Positions 1 through 9,177 are shown, counted from the first letter of the stretch. The stretch is DNA of 64,000 nt from UBA1738 sp045655325 (GCA_045655325.1 JAZOOY010000020.1:26049-90048); one strand, 5' to 3'. The notes: generated by a model not told the origin, from the sequence alone. A program made the numbers and translations.

Positions 1-1
1 A

Positions 2-973
2 AATCTGGATTTGTACAAAGGAAAAGTAAAAAGATTTTTCTTTTCGTACGATGAGTTTTCTGACAATTTTTTATATAGACAATATCAAAGAATTTACAAC
101 AAAATAGCGCCCAAAATCATTGATAAGATAATTAAATTAAAAAAATGGGATATTGCTATTGCTGCGCAAGAAGGTATGTATGCTGACTATATAAAGGGTG
201 TAAATGCTGATAAAAAGTTGTTGTGGATACATAATGATATGCGAAAGTTGGCAGCAACCAGATTTGGAACAATAGAGCAAGAAAAAAAGTGTTACGAAGC
301 CTTTGACGATGTTGTGTGTGTTTCTGAAGATGTTAAGAAAAGTATGATCGAGGTTTTTGGAGACCTTGATAATCTTTGCGTTAAATACAACCCCATTGAT
401 ACGAATGAAATTGATCTAATAAAGGATCAGCCTGTTGAAGAACAACGAATATATAAAGAAGTTCCGCTTTTGGTTTCTGTAGGCAGACTATGTTCTCAAA
501 AAGGCTATGATAGACTACTTGAATGCGTTAAGAGATTAAATGAGGAAAATTATAAATATGAAATCTGGATAGTAGGAGAGGGCGCAGACAGAGAACTGCT
601 TGAAAAGTACATATCCGACAATAATATTGATAATGTAAAGCTTCTTGGATTGAGAAGTAACCCATATAAATATATGAATTATGCAGATTGGGTAATCTGC
701 ACGTCAAGACACGAAGGATTCAATATGGTTTTACATGAAGCAACATATCTTGAAAAACCTATATTAACAACAAATAACGCAGGAGCGATAGAGTTGTTGG
801 GAGATAGCAAATTTGGTATTATCATTGACAATGATAACGAAAGTATATATAATGGTTTAAAGAACATTCTGGACAATAAAGATTTAAAGTCATTATATGA
901 AAAACGGGTAAAAAAGAGAAAATCGTTTATTTCCCTTGACGAACGAATCAAAAAAATCGAAGAACTATTTTAA
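2..973 (+). CDS. GT4-family glycosyltransferase, 5' end cut by the window
   Basis: The reading frame is open to the left edge, so the N-terminus is missing; about 320 residues remain against about 370 usual for the family. The C-terminal half is a typical GT-B nucleotide-sugar domain: a VSVGRLCSQKGYDRLL segment begins the domain, and EGFNMVLHEA near residue 235 gives the E-x7-E pair characteristic of retaining GT4 enzymes. It would transfer a sugar from a nucleotide donor onto a growing glycan at the cytoplasmic membrane. It lies 14 bp before the ABC permease gene and so belongs to a surface-polysaccharide operon. The sugar transferred cannot be told from the sequence. An in-frame TTG at 11 is only the first possible start inside the window. 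Confidence 0.85.
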   Translation, partial: NLDLYKGKVKRFFFSYDEFSDNFLYRQYQRIYNKIAPKIIDKIIKLKKWDIAIAAQEGMYADYIKGVNADKKLLWIHNDMRKLAATRFGTIEQEKKCYEAFDDVVCVSEDVKKSMIEVFGDLDNLCVKYNPIDTNEIDLIKDQPVEEQRIYKEVPLLVSVGRLCSQKGYDRLLECVKRLNEENYKYEIWIVGEGADRELLEKYISDNNIDNVKLLGLRSNPYKYMNYADWVICTSRHEGFNMVLHEATYLEKPILTTNNAGAIELLGDSKFGIIIDNDNESIYNGLKNILDNKDLKSLYEKRVKKRKSFISLDERIKKIEELF

Positions 974-987
974 GGAGATTTGAGTAA

Positions 988-1833
988 ATGGCTAAACAGC
1001 AATGGAAAAAGATTATTAGTCCTAAAACAAAATTATTTGATCTTAATTTGGCAGAAACACTTGAATACAAAGATTTGATATGGATGTTTGTAAAAAGAAG
1101 TTTCAAAAGTCAATATAAACAGACCATATTAGGTCCCTTGTGGTTTATTATTAATCCACTTATAACATCCGTGCTTTTCACATTTGTTTTTGGGGGTATT
1201 GCAAATATTTCTACAGATGGAGTGCCTCAGTTTTTGTTCTATATGGCAGGTAACACTGCATGGCAGTATTTTGCAACGTGTATAACAAGTACATCAACTA
1301 CATTTACCGCTAATGCCAATGTTTTTGGAAAGGTTTATTTTCCAAGACTTACAATGCCTATTTCTACGGTCATTTTCTCGGCTTTGAGCTTTTTGATACA
1401 GTTCATCATGTTGCTATTGTTTATGTTGTATTTTTATATGATAGGACAGCCGGTTCAGGCCAATATATATATGTTGCTTTTGCCATTGTTTGTTTTACAT
1501 ATGGCAGCACTAGGACTGGGGTTTGGAATAATCATATCAGCATTAACTACTAAGTACAGGGATTTATCAATCTTGGTTTCTTTTGGCGTCCAGCTATGGA
1601 TGTATATTACCCCAATAGTTTATCCTATTTCCACACTTTCAGAAAAAGCAAAGGCACTAATAATGTTAAACCCAATGGCACCTGTTGTTAACAACTTTAA
1701 ATATGCATTCCTTGGCTGTGGGCAAATGGAATGGGGATACTGGTTTGTTAGTGCAATTGTCACACTGATTGTTCTGATTGCAGGAATTATGCTTTTCAAC
1801 AAGGTTGAAAAAACATTTATGGATACTGTTTGA
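988..1833 (+). CDS. Polysaccharide ABC exporter, permease subunit (Wzm/TagG type)
   Basis: A 281-residue ABC-2 family permease with about six hydrophobic segments. The N-terminal region carries the usual amphipathic stretch before the first membrane helix (FVKRSFKSQYKQTILGPLW, about residues 37-55), a hallmark of O-antigen and teichoic-acid exporters. With the ATPase encoded next it would flip a lipid-linked glycan across the membrane. A strong AAGGAGA ribosome site precedes the ATG. In an SLH-bearing Gram-positive cell the likely cargo is a secondary wall polymer or capsule rather than O-antigen; that part is inference. Confidence 0.88.
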   Translation: MAKQQWKKIISPKTKLFDLNLAETLEYKDLIWMFVKRSFKSQYKQTILGPLWFIINPLITSVLFTFVFGGIANISTDGVPQFLFYMAGNTAWQYFATCITSTSTTFTANANVFGKVYFPRLTMPISTVIFSALSFLIQFIMLLLFMLYFYMIGQPVQANIYMLLLPLFVLHMAALGLGFGIIISALTTKYRDLSILVSFGVQLWMYITPIVYPISTLSEKAKALIMLNPMAPVVNNFKYAFLGCGQMEWGYWFVSAIVTLIVLIAGIMLFNKVEKTFMDTV

Positions 1834-1849
1834 TGCGAGGTACATATAT

Positions 1850-3142
1850 ATGAATGAAGAATTGATGCTAAAAGTTGATAATGTTTATAAAAAATATCGC
1901 CTTGGAACAATAGGCGGCGGAACCCTTGTTGGAGACCTGCAAAGCTGGTGGGCTAAGGTTCGACATAAAGAAGATCCAAACAGTATAATTGGTTCAAAAA
2001 CATATGGAAAAAATGAAGAGTTTTACGCATTAAATGGCATAAGCTTTGAAGTAAAAAAAGGCGAAGCATTAGGAATAATCGGTGGTAATGGAGCGGGAAA
2101 ATCAACCACTTTGAAATTGATTTCTCAGGTAACTGCTCCTACCTCAGGAGAGATATATCTAAACGGCAGAATTGCCAGTATGCTTGAGGTTGGAACAGGT
2201 TTTCATCCTGAGCTTACAGGAAGAGAAAATATATATATGAATGGTGCCATTTTGGGTATGACCAAAGCAGAAATTGATGCAAAAATCGAAGATATCATAG
2301 ATTTTTCAGAGTGCAGGCAGTTTATTGATACCCCTGTTAAAAGATATTCTTCAGGTATGTATGTAAAACTTGCCTTTTCTGTTGCTGCACATTTGGATTC
2401 TGAAATAATGATAATGGACGAGGTTCTTGCTGTTGGCGATATGAAATTCCAGCAAAAATGTATAAAAAAGATGAAGTCTATTGTTGAAAATGAAGGGCGA
2501 ACAATTCTATATGTTAGTCATAACATGAACACAATACGTCAACTGTGTACAAGATGCGTTGTTTTAAAGGCAGGAAAAGTCATTTTTGACGGCGATAATG
2601 AAACAGCCATTCAAAAATATAATGACAACTATGTTTCTTTTGATGAGGTCATTGATTTATCAGAAATTGAAAGAGGAGATTGGCTCGGCTCAAAGCTCAG
2701 ATGTAAAATGAGAAGCTGCCACGTTTTAAACAAAAATTGTGTCGTTCAAGATGGAGAAAATTTATCCTTCTCTCTAAATTTTGATTGCAATGAAAATATA
2801 GACAAACTGTATTTAAGAATACAATTCAAACAACTTGGCGAAGCGGTTACTACTTCTTTTTCTAAAGTACCTATAAAATGTGCAGGCGGAAATAATTATA
2901 CAGCCACATTTGATTTATCTGTTGATAGTTTGCTTCCGGGAACGTACGAAACTGTTATGGTACTATATGAATATGGCGAAAATGATACTAGCTATGATTG
3001 TGATTGTGTTCGAGGATTCTCTTTCATAAGAGAGAGTGATGAATACTTAAAAAACAATTGGAATTATTACCGCTGGGGAAAAACTGAAAGTTCGGAAGCT
3101 GTAATAAGAGAAATTTGTGAAAACAACAGCGCGCAGCATTAA
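1850..3142 (+). CDS. Polysaccharide ABC exporter, ATPase subunit with C-terminal glycan-binding-like domain (Wzt type)
   Basis: ATPase partner of the upstream permease. Starting at the ATG at 1850 (GAGG ten bases upstream) gives 430 residues; an in-frame start farther upstream would overlap the permease gene and lacks a ribosome site. Walker A is GGNGAGKST (about 78-86), the signature is YSSGMYVKLAFS (about 166-177), Walker B ends in IMIMDEVLAVGD (about 186-197). Residues from about 265 to the end form an extra beta-rich domain like the Wzt C-terminal domain that recognises the finished or capped glycan chain before export. Such a domain suggests that chain termination is coupled to export here. 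Confidence 0.88.
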   Translation: MNEELMLKVDNVYKKYRLGTIGGGTLVGDLQSWWAKVRHKEDPNSIIGSKTYGKNEEFYALNGISFEVKKGEALGIIGGNGAGKSTTLKLISQVTAPTSGEIYLNGRIASMLEVGTGFHPELTGRENIYMNGAILGMTKAEIDAKIEDIIDFSECRQFIDTPVKRYSSGMYVKLAFSVAAHLDSEIMIMDEVLAVGDMKFQQKCIKKMKSIVENEGRTILYVSHNMNTIRQLCTRCVVLKAGKVIFDGDNETAIQKYNDNYVSFDEVIDLSEIERGDWLGSKLRCKMRSCHVLNKNCVVQDGENLSFSLNFDCNENIDKLYLRIQFKQLGEAVTTSFSKVPIKCAGGNNYTATFDLSVDSLLPGTYETVMVLYEYGENDTSYDCDCVRGFSFIRESDEYLKNNWNYYRWGKTESSEAVIREICENNSAQH

Positions 3143-3223
3143 ATCAGAATATCAAATAAATCTTTTCATGGATACAACGATATTACAAGACATGATTGGA
3201 TAATTTTTGTTTGGAGAATTTAA

Positions 3224-4120
3224 ATGAAAAGAATCAAAAACAAACTTGTATTTGAAATAGAAAAAGCAATTATAAGATTTAACAATTTATATAAAGTTGT
3301 TATGCGCCAGCCTATTGTTCTTTCTGTTGAAGATACAATAAATTTAATTGTTAATAACAAAACGTCAATTTCAAGATTTGGTGACGGAGAGTTTGATATA
3401 ATACTGGGAAGAACTCAAGGATTTCAAAAGCAAGACAAGAAATTGGCGATTCGTCTTAAAGAAATTCTTAAACACAATGATAAGGCTCCGGGTTTCGTTG
3501 TTGGTTTACCTGATTGCTTTGACAAATTAGATCATTTTACAGAAGCTGCACAACAGCATTGGAAAATCAGATTGGACAAAGAAAGATACAAATGGGTAGG
3601 GCTATTAAACACAAAGTATCCATATTACAGTTCGCAAATAACAAGATTTTACTTCGACTGGCAAGATAAATCCAGTTGTGAAAAATGGTTTCAAATGCTA
3701 AAAAGCATATGGGATAATAAAGACATTATAATTGTTGAAGGTGATAAAACAAGATGTGGTGTTGGTAACGATATATTCGATAATGCAAAATCCATAAAAC
3801 GAATTATTTGTCCGGCAGAAAATGCTTTTTCAAAATATGACGGAATTTTACAAAAAATTAAGGAGATTTCCGGTAAGGACGATTTAATTTTCATGGCTTT
3901 AGGACCGACGGCAACAGTATTGGCATATGATTTATACAAGTGCGGATATTGGGCTTTTGATGCAGGGCATATTGATATTGAATATGAGTGGATGAAGCAA
4001 AAAACCGTTGAAAAAGCTTTGATAAAGGGAAAATATGTTAACGAAGTCAAAGGCGGAAATGTTGTTGACGACATTAATGACGATGAATATTTTAGTCAGA
4101 TTATTTGTAATTTAAGCTAA
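3224..4120 (+). CDS. GT-D fold glycosyltransferase (DUF1792 type)
   Basis: A 298-residue protein with the N-terminal RFGDGEFD motif (residues about 48-55), the characteristic nucleotide-sugar-binding signature of the GT-D/DUF1792 family first known from streptococcal adhesin glycosylation. A conserved C-terminal part reads ICPAENAF, LGPTATVLAYDL and DAGHIDIEYEW, also typical. It probably adds one sugar to a glycan or glycoprotein in the cytoplasm. It follows the exporter genes after an 81-bp gap, starts at an ATG with TGGAGAA upstream, and sits 19 bp before the next gene. The acceptor and donor are unknown. Confidence 0.8.
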   Translation: MKRIKNKLVFEIEKAIIRFNNLYKVVMRQPIVLSVEDTINLIVNNKTSISRFGDGEFDIILGRTQGFQKQDKKLAIRLKEILKHNDKAPGFVVGLPDCFDKLDHFTEAAQQHWKIRLDKERYKWVGLLNTKYPYYSSQITRFYFDWQDKSSCEKWFQMLKSIWDNKDIIIVEGDKTRCGVGNDIFDNAKSIKRIICPAENAFSKYDGILQKIKEISGKDDLIFMALGPTATVLAYDLYKCGYWAFDAGHIDIEYEWMKQKTVEKALIKGKYVNEVKGGNVVDDINDDEYFSQIICNLS

Positions 4121-4139
4121 TCGGAATGAGGGGTATTAT

Positions 4140-4949
4140 ATGTTTAAAAATTCTAGCATATATAAAAAAATAATCTCTTTTTATGATGAACGAGTAACTC
4201 ATAAAATTTTTCTGCATGAAAATGCTGAAAAATTAAAAAGGTTTAAAAACCTGCATAAAGGGGAGAGCTGCTATATTATAGGCAATGGACCATCTTTATT
4301 AAGTTCTGATCTTGACAAATTGTCAGATTGTATTACTTTCGGTTCAAACTATATCTTTAAGATTTTTGACGAGACTGATTGGAGGCCGACCTATTATGTG
4401 AATTCGGATTTGGGTGTTTTATCTAAGATGATTTTAGATGAAGATTTTTGGAACATGCCAGCCCAAAATATGTTTTTTCAATTTAACTCCAGATATGTGT
4501 TCAAAGAAAAATCGCCGCGTAATTCCTGTTGCTACTATCTGAGAGAAGCTAAAGATTATAACAAGTTCCCCAAATTTGCATCAGACATTACAGACGAAAT
4601 TTTTGATTCTTATACTGTAACATATATAATTATGCAAATCGCTTGTTATATGGGGTTTGAAAAAATTTATTTATTGGGGATTGATCATAATTATTCAGTT
4701 GAAACAAATAATGATGGGAAAATCAGTAATCATAACACTAAAGATTCATTTATCAAGGGGAAAACGTATAAAGATCTGGGAGGTGCCACTCCTAATGTTG
4801 AAAGAATGAATATGGGTTATGTGAGTGCAAAAAAGTTTGCGGACAAACATGGTATAAAAATATATAATGCAACTCGTGGTGGCAAGCTTGAGGTATACGA
4901 TAGAATAGATTTCGATAAAATTTTTGTAGAAGAAGGAGAATTAAAATGA
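4140..4949 (+). CDS. MptE-like/DUF115 family protein of a glycan locus
   Basis: A 269-residue protein with the glycine-rich motif YIIGNGPSL (about residues 45-53) and later LLGIDHNY and IYNATRGGKLEVYDR, the pattern of the DUF115 (6-hydroxymethylpterin diphosphokinase MptE-like) family. In bacterial glycan clusters such proteins are not pterin enzymes in any proven way; the GNGPSL motif also resembles the start of GT42 sialyltransferases, and the next gene encodes a CMP-sugar synthetase whose start overlaps this stop by four bases. A role as a CMP-sugar-dependent glycosyltransferase is therefore an attractive guess, no more. RBS GAGGGG precedes the ATG. Confidence 0.7.
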   Translation: MFKNSSIYKKIISFYDERVTHKIFLHENAEKLKRFKNLHKGESCYIIGNGPSLLSSDLDKLSDCITFGSNYIFKIFDETDWRPTYYVNSDLGVLSKMILDEDFWNMPAQNMFFQFNSRYVFKEKSPRNSCCYYLREAKDYNKFPKFASDITDEIFDSYTVTYIIMQIACYMGFEKIYLLGIDHNYSVETNNDGKISNHNTKDSFIKGKTYKDLGGATPNVERMNMGYVSAKKFADKHGIKIYNATRGGKLEVYDRIDFDKIFVEEGELK

Positions 4950-5605
4950 GTGTTGCGTGTTTTATACCCATAAAATCCAACTCTGAAAGAGTTAAGGGTA
5001 AGAATTTTAGAGAAATGAACGGAAGAAAACTTTACGAGTATATCATAGATCATGCAATAAAGGCTGGCGTATTTGATGATATATATATAGATACAAATAG
5101 CGATGAAATCAAGGAATATGCAAGCAAAAAAGGATGTAAGATCATTGAGAGAAAAGAGGATCTTGCAAAGAACACTGCAAATGGAAACGACTTGCTTAAT
5201 TATCATTATGACATTTTTCCGGATTACGATTACTATTTTCAGTTATTTGCAACAGCACCATATCTTCAAGAAGGCACGATTGCTAAATGTGCAGAAACTT
5301 TAATAAATAGCACTATATATGATTCTGTATTTACGGCGACGGAACACCATGGTTTTTTCTGGTTGGATAACGTACCTGTAAATTACAGACCGAGCATATT
5401 GCCAAGAAGTCAAGATATGAATGCAGTGATAGAGGAAACGACGGGATTATATGGAATTTCTAAAGATGCGTTATCGAAATACAGATGCAGAATAGGTGCA
5501 AAGCCGTATATTCATGTGGTGAACAAATTTGAAGCAGTAGACATAAATACTGAAGAAGATTTAAAAATGGCAGAATATATAGGGAAAATACATTGGGGAT
5601 ATTAA
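4946..5605 (+). CDS. Acylneuraminate cytidylyltransferase-like CMP-sugar synthetase
   Basis: A 219-residue nucleotidyltransferase with the family's N-terminal signature IPIKSNSERVKGKNFREMNGR (the R and K residues contact CTP), then DIYIDTNSDEI and QLFATAPYL. Members activate acidic sugars (sialic, legionaminic or Kdo-like acids) as CMP derivatives for glycosyltransferases. It is translationally coupled (ATGA overlap) to the DUF115 gene and ends the glycan operon. No sugar-acid synthase is visible in the window; one may lie to the left. The exact sugar is unknown. Confidence 0.82.
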   Translation: MSVACFIPIKSNSERVKGKNFREMNGRKLYEYIIDHAIKAGVFDDIYIDTNSDEIKEYASKKGCKIIERKEDLAKNTANGNDLLNYHYDIFPDYDYYFQLFATAPYLQEGTIAKCAETLINSTIYDSVFTATEHHGFFWLDNVPVNYRPSILPRSQDMNAVIEETTGLYGISKDALSKYRCRIGAKPYIHVVNKFEAVDINTEEDLKMAEYIGKIHWGY

Positions 5606-5620
5606 ATATATTAGTAAATT

Positions 5621-5667
5621 CATACATAAAGGGTGATGCCAATTTGAGGCATCACCCTTTATGTATG
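5621..5667. terminator. Perfect 20-bp inverted repeat between convergent genes
   Basis: Arms at 5621-5640 and 5648-5667 are exact complements with a 7-base loop; the inner part is aaagggtgatgcc/ggcatcacccttt. It separates the end of the glycan operon from the end of the convergent nucleotidyltransferase gene. The run of U after the stem is poor on both strands, so it is a terminator by position and stem strength rather than by a classic T-tract. Confidence 0.65.
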
Positions 5668-5672
5668 AGAAA

Positions 5673-6851
5673 TTATAATCCAATTTCTTTTTTTAGTCTT
5701 AATAAATCCTGTCCGTCCTTAAGATTTGCAGTATTTATCTCACCAATAACCCTTTTTGCGCCCTTGTCTTTTCCAAACAAGGACTTAAAAATTCTGTAAA
5801 CGTAATAATGCGGAACAAGAATCTTGTGTTCTTTCGCTTTTGGGTATCTTTTCACCAAATCTTCGTAAGACGGAAAAATCATCTTTTTATAGCTTTCAAA
5901 TTTGGCAGATGCTGAAGAGGAAGACCCCGTCGACTCATCGGCAAGTTTTGCGGAAGCATACTGATTATAAGTCCCGATCCAACCGCTCTCTGCCACAAAA
6001 TCTGCCATTGCAAGTATGGTTGGGTCGTTTGTTTCCTTTCCTTCAAACCAATACAGGAAAAGTGCCCTTGCACATTCTTCAAACTTTTTAAGATTTGCCT
6101 TTTCAAGTTTTTCGTTAAGAGAAACCATGTCAAAAGCATCCTTGCATTTTGACCACATCAGCCACAAGTCAACAAAAACCCTTATGCCAATACCGGCGGT
6201 TTTTATATGATTTCCTGCGTGAGCAAGGTTGTATATGTAGTTGTCTTCAATGGCCATCTCAAAGCGGTGCTCTTTCCCGCCAGATTTAATCACCCGTTCA
6301 GGGATTTTATTGCACTCATCTTTCCAAGGGAAGTCGTTCTGGATAAGCACCCTGTGAAGTTCACAAAGTATAGCGTTATTTATCACATACTTATCGTGAC
6401 CATCATCGTCGGCATAATCGTCAACCGAAAATCCCAACTTGACCATAACGTCACGGGCAAGCTCTGCCTTTTCGTTTCCTATATAAACATCAAAGTCGGA
6501 AGACTGGCGCATATCGGCAGACGGATAGAACTTTGCGGTTTCACTGCCTTTCATAATGAAGTAGTCAATTCCTGCATCATGGAAAGCATTTTCCACCATT
6601 TCAATATAGTGTGCCTGAATCGCCATAAAATTCAGGGAACTAAAATAGGAAACCTTAAAATTCTTTTCAAGTTCTTCCGGCATTTTAGTATTGGCAAGTG
6701 CGCGATACGCCAGATTCTGAAGCTTGTGGAATGCACAAAACTTAAAGAAAATCTCGGCGTCAAGACTATCCGGGAAAGGTTCAACCTCTTTTCCGGATAG
6801 GAACGAACTTATTAAACTGGTAATGTATTTAACATAGGGAGTAAGTTCCAT
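5673..6851 (-). CDS. Nucleotidyltransferase family protein (NTP_transf_5 type)
   Basis: A 392-residue protein. Around residues 98-124 it has YFIMKGSETAKFY followed by RQSSDFDVYIG, the GS-like and D-x-D pattern of the NTP_transf_5 group of minimal nucleotidyltransferases; the two aspartates would bind the metal-nucleotide. Members occur in polysaccharide and surface-protein loci, where their substrate is generally unknown. The gene is a single transcription unit with its own promoter (6877-6905) and GAGGTG ribosome site, convergent with the glycan operon. Direct connection to the glycan is not shown. Confidence 0.7.
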   Translation of the reverse strand: MELTPYVKYITSLISSFLSGKEVEPFPDSLDAEIFFKFCAFHKLQNLAYRALANTKMPEELEKNFKVSYFSSLNFMAIQAHYIEMVENAFHDAGIDYFIMKGSETAKFYPSADMRQSSDFDVYIGNEKAELARDVMVKLGFSVDDYADDDGHDKYVINNAILCELHRVLIQNDFPWKDECNKIPERVIKSGGKEHRFEMAIEDNYIYNLAHAGNHIKTAGIGIRVFVDLWLMWSKCKDAFDMVSLNEKLEKANLKKFEECARALFLYWFEGKETNDPTILAMADFVAESGWIGTYNQYASAKLADESTGSSSSASAKFESYKKMIFPSYEDLVKRYPKAKEHKILVPHYYVYRIFKSLFGKDKGAKRVIGEINTANLKDGQDLLRLKKEIGL

Positions 6852-6876
6852 TAAAACACCTCATTTCTTTACTGGA

Positions 6877-6905
6877 ATTATATCATAAAAACGGTAAGCC
6901 GTCAA
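6877..6905 (-). promoter_or_regulatory. Sigma-A promoter of the nucleotidyltransferase gene
   Basis: On the minus strand TTGACG, a 17-base spacer and TATAAT. The start codon lies 26 bases downstream of the -10 box. Confidence 0.75.
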
Positions 6906-6991
6906 TATAAGCAAATTTTGTAATAAAACCGGATTTCCTCCAATATATATGTAGTAAACCTGTACTATGTGCAAGAAAGGGAGGAGCAAAA

Positions 6992-8470
6992 GTGACAGAA
7001 TACAGTATTTATCAGGATATAAAAGAACGCTCAGGAGGGAATGTATACATCGGCGTGGTTGGGCCTGTCAGAACAGGAAAGTCTACTTTTATAAAAAAGT
7101 TTATGGACCTGATGGTAATCCCAAACATTGAGAACAGCTATGATGCCCAAAGGGCAAGAGACGAACTGCCACAGTCTGCCATGGGCAGAACCATAATGAC
7201 CACCGAGCCGAAGTTCGTGCCAAACGAAGCGGTAAGCGTGACGCTTTCGGGTAACGCCAAAATGAAAGTGCGAATGATTGACTGCGTAGGCTATATTGTT
7301 GAGGACTCGGCAGGGTATATGGAAGACGATGAACCGAGAATGGTAACAACACCGTGGTCGGATGAACCGTTGCCATTTTTTGAAGCAGCAGAAATCGGCA
7401 CAAAAAAGGTAATCTGCGACCATTCCACCATCGGTCTTTTGGTAACCACCGACGGAAGCATTGCGGATATCCCAAGAAAGAGCTATGAGCACGCCGAAGA
7501 ACGTGTGGTAGCAGAGCTTAAAGGAATAAACAAACCATTTGTAATTCTTTTGAACTCGCAGAATCCAAATTCATCCGCCTGCCGTGAGCTGAAATGCCAG
7601 CTTGAAGAAAAGTATGGCGTGCCGGTCGTGGCGGTAAGCTGTGCAGAACTTTGTGAGGAAGACGTTGAGCGGATAATTGAAACAGTGCTCTTTGAATTCC
7701 CACTGTCCGAAGTGAAAATCAGAATGCCGGGCTGGGTTAGCGGACTTGGCAGTAGCCATTGGCTTTCAGAAAAGCTTAACAAGGCGGTACTTTCTGAAAT
7801 TGAGCCTTTGGAAAAAATCCGAAACGTACGAAACTTCTGCGAAAACCTTTCCGGCTATGAGTTTGTAAAGTCTTCCAATATAGATGGCATAGATTTGGGT
7901 TCGGGAAAGGCAGTTTTGGATATAAACACACCGGAAGAACTGTTCTATCAGATTTTGGGCGAAGAATCCGGCTTTGAAATTCGGGACGAAGAAGAATTGG
8001 TACGCCTTATCCGTGACCTTGCCAAAACGAAGAGTGAATACGACAAGATTTCCTATGCTCTAAACCAGGTAAAGGAATGTGGCTATGGCGTTGTGTCACC
8101 AACCACCGACGAGCTGACGCTGGAAGAACCGAAAATTGTAAAGCAAGGCGGAAGGTATGGCGTAAAACTAAAAGCCTCTGCGCCAAGCATACATATGATT
8201 CGTGCCAACATTCAGGCGGAAGTCAGTCCGATTGTGGGAACGGAGAAGCAATCGGAAGAACTTGTTCATTATCTGTTGGACGAATTTAATACCGATCCTG
8301 CAAAAATCTGGGAGTCCAACATTTTTGGCAAGTCCTTGTATGAACTTGTTAACGAAGGCGTAAACAACAAGCTGTCCAAGATGCCGGATGAGGCACGAAG
8401 AAAACTTGCCACAACCTTGGAGCGAATAATTAATGAGGGAAGCGGTGGTCTGATTTGCATAATTTTATAA
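6992..8470 (+). CDS. spoIVA: Stage IV sporulation protein A, spore-coat morphogenetic ATPase
   Basis: Full-length (492 residues) SpoIVA. The family polymerises with ATP hydrolysis on the forespore outer surface and is the base layer on which coat and cortex assemble. The N-terminus NVYIGVVGPVRTGKSTFIKKF holds the Walker A motif (about residues 21-28), followed by the family-typical stretch SAMGRTIMTTEPKFVPNEAV; the C-terminus has the hydrophobic membrane-anchoring end GGLICIIL. The start is a GTG preceded by AAGGGAGGAG. The sequence ending in TGTACTAT at 6961-6968, with an ATA-rich element 14 bases upstream, weakly resembles a sigma-E promoter, as expected for mother-cell expression. Confidence 0.97.
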   Translation: MTEYSIYQDIKERSGGNVYIGVVGPVRTGKSTFIKKFMDLMVIPNIENSYDAQRARDELPQSAMGRTIMTTEPKFVPNEAVSVTLSGNAKMKVRMIDCVGYIVEDSAGYMEDDEPRMVTTPWSDEPLPFFEAAEIGTKKVICDHSTIGLLVTTDGSIADIPRKSYEHAEERVVAELKGINKPFVILLNSQNPNSSACRELKCQLEEKYGVPVVAVSCAELCEEDVERIIETVLFEFPLSEVKIRMPGWVSGLGSSHWLSEKLNKAVLSEIEPLEKIRNVRNFCENLSGYEFVKSSNIDGIDLGSGKAVLDINTPEELFYQILGEESGFEIRDEEELVRLIRDLAKTKSEYDKISYALNQVKECGYGVVSPTTDELTLEEPKIVKQGGRYGVKLKASAPSIHMIRANIQAEVSPIVGTEKQSEELVHYLLDEFNTDPAKIWESNIFGKSLYELVNEGVNNKLSKMPDEARRKLATTLERIINEGSGGLICIIL

Positions 8471-9135
8471 AAAAACTGCCGATTTTTGCGCTTGTACTGT
8501 TGCTTGCGTCCTGCAGTGGCGGTGTGCGGGTGGATAACATAGACAAATCCTACGAAACCGAAACGGTAATGGTGGATGCGAAAATCCCAAAGCTTTCGGG
8601 ACTTGGTTCAGAAAGTTTAGAGGAAACGGTGAATGGGGACTACGAAAAAACCATAACGTCACTTTTGGCGGATTTTAAAAAGCAGGCATCAAAGACGGGT
8701 GATAAGTCCACCTTTTCGGTAACCACAACTGAACACCACAACGGTGGCGGAATCTTCTCTCTAGTAACCCAGGTCGATTCCTTTGCATCGGAAAGCCACA
8801 AGAACAGTTTCAGGATAACCAAAAATATTGACACCGCAAAATGCGTGGAACTTTCGCTTTCTGACCTTTTTGACGGGGACGATTATATTGACATGATAAA
8901 TGCAAGACTTGAAGATGCGGTTTCAGAAAACAGCGAAAGGTATCAAGGGCTTTGGGAAAAGCCAAGACTTTGTGAAAATCAAGACTTTTATATTTCGTCG
9001 GGGTTTTTAGTGGTTTATTACCTGCCATATAAACTTTCCTATTATGAACGTGGCTTTGTAGAGATACCGCTTTCCCTTGCGGATATGAGCGGGTATTTAA
9101 AGGAAGAGTATCGTCACCTGGCAGAAATAAAGTAA
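8455..9135 (+). CDS. Lipoprotein with DUF4163/DUF3298-like domains
   Basis: A 226-residue predicted lipoprotein. The signal peptide ends in the lipobox LASC (cysteine at residue 20). The rest resembles the DUF4163-DUF3298 pair found in RsiV-type anti-sigma factors and PdaC: the C-terminal FYISSGFLVVYYLPYKLSYYERGFVEIPL stretch is characteristic. The start is a TTG inside the end of spoIVA (16-base overlap) with GGTGG upstream, implying translational coupling and expression in the mother cell. The function is unknown; DUF3298 domains bind lysozyme in some relatives, which is not evidence for that here. Confidence 0.72.
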   Translation: MHNFIKKLPIFALVLLLASCSGGVRVDNIDKSYETETVMVDAKIPKLSGLGSESLEETVNGDYEKTITSLLADFKKQASKTGDKSTFSVTTTEHHNGGGIFSLVTQVDSFASESHKNSFRITKNIDTAKCVELSLSDLFDGDDYIDMINARLEDAVSENSERYQGLWEKPRLCENQDFYISSGFLVVYYLPYKLSYYERGFVEIPLSLADMSGYLKEEYRHLAEIK

Positions 9136-9165
9136 GGAACGGCCAATGTGCCGTTCCGTTTTTTT
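9136..9165 (+). terminator. Terminator of the spoIVA-lipoprotein operon
   Basis: Stem ggaacggc/gccgttcc with a six-base loop, followed by a run of seven T. Confidence 0.9.
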
Positions 9166-9177
9166 GTAATATATATA

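Noticed and set aside
6207..6800. A 197-codon plus-strand frame
   Set aside because: Antisense to the nucleotidyltransferase gene, without a ribosome site or recognisable product.
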